In this document: positions 63,680 through 64,000 of the stretch, piece by piece
Numbering within the stretch: the stretch's first letter is position 1
Layout of the letters: each line of letters opens with the position of its first letter
Origin: Bacillus sp. FJAT-18017
Lineage (GTDB): Bacteria > Bacillota > Bacilli > Bacillales > Cytobacillaceae
Assembly (NCBI RefSeq): GCF_001278805.1
Contig: NZ_CP012602.1
Span: forward strand, 1,343,001 to 1,407,000
DNA length: 64,000 nucleotides
Direction: 5' to 3'
Made by a program: the position numbers and the translations under genes
Notes under the pieces: generated by a model
Told to the model about the DNA's origin: nothing
What the model saw: the letters and a program-made list of their open reading frames with translations, nothing else
Database searches by the model: none

Positions 63680-63724
63680 TTTAAGTAAAATTTTAAGTAA
63701 AATAATTTGAAAATTTTACTTAAA
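63680..63724 (+). promoter_or_regulatory. Inverted repeat upstream of the LacI-type gene
   Basis: TTTAAGTAAAAT (63692-63703) and ATTTTACTTAAA (63713-63724) are perfect 12-bp complements with a 9-bp spacer; a direct copy of the left half (TTTAAGTAAAA) precedes at 63680. It lies 75 bp before the ATG at 63799 and is probably an operator, possibly autoregulatory. Confidence 0.6.
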
Positions 63725-63774
63725 AGATTATAATTAGAATGGAAGGGAATTTCTATTCAAAACGTAAAATGTAA

Positions 63775-64000
<226 letters not shown>

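Overview
The window reads as one contig of a low-GC Gram-positive bacterium of the Bacillaceae (Bacillus sensu lato). Indicators are AGGAGG-type ribosome binding sites, frequent GTG/TTG starts, a type VII secretion locus with EssC/EsaB/WXG100 proteins, S-box (SAM-I) control of a metNIQ operon, YesM/YesN-type two-component genes, a cre box, and two dispersed repeats that I recall as common in Bacillaceae intergenic DNA. No rRNA, tRNA, CRISPR array or prophage was seen.

Layout. 1-5.6 kb: 3' end of essC, esaB, four WXG100 proteins, a small helical protein, and a lipoprotein followed by a lipase-type effector with an N-terminal lipase and a C-terminal WXG100-like end. 6.0-16.6 kb: a serine/threonine phosphorylation module (FHA/zinc-ribbon protein, PP2C phosphatase, membrane kinase, a membrane protein carrying about 14 ETTVL-like threonine motifs) followed by a 1717-aa surface protein and a small zinc-ribbon membrane protein. 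16.6-25.3 kb: three secreted repeat proteins (FN3 protein, PPC/beta-sandwich protein, M30-like metalloprotease) with a frameshifted RAYT transposase between the first two. 25.4-28.4 kb: unknown, HAD phosphatase, zinc-ribbon and DUF4375-like genes. 28.8-33.9 kb: a three-gene McrBC-like operon (coiled-coil protein, AAA ATPase, DUF2357/PD-(D/E)XK nuclease), a probable defence island. 34.2-38.8 kb (minus strand): metN-metI-metQ-M20 amidohydrolase behind two tandem SAM-I riboswitches. 38.9-51.9 kb: YesN/YesM two-component pair, sugar ABC transporter, LacZ-type beta-galactosidase and GH36 alpha-galactosidase. 53.8-63.5 kb: an ArsR-type regulator and an operon for a second sugar ABC transporter, a GH2 glycosidase, KDG-type kinase, KDPG/KDPGal-type aldolase and DgoD-type galactonate dehydratase. 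The window ends inside a LacI-family regulator.

How parts work together. The kinase/phosphatase/FHA/multi-threonine set beside the T7SS could be a phospho-threonine switch for secretion, analogous to the T6SS PpkA-PppA-Fha pathway. The lipase with an adjacent lipoprotein and small helical partners has the layout of an antibacterial T7SS toxin with its immunity protein. The 54-63 kb operon has a palindromic operator lying exactly between its -35 and -10 boxes and repeated upstream of the ArsR-type gene, so local repression is likely.

The most unusual non-coding signal is four intergenic tandem arrays (5.6, 44.1, 49.3 and 53.1 kb), made of three unrelated sequence families that all have a 52-bp period; at least two families form hairpins across the unit junctions, with paired changes in one of them.
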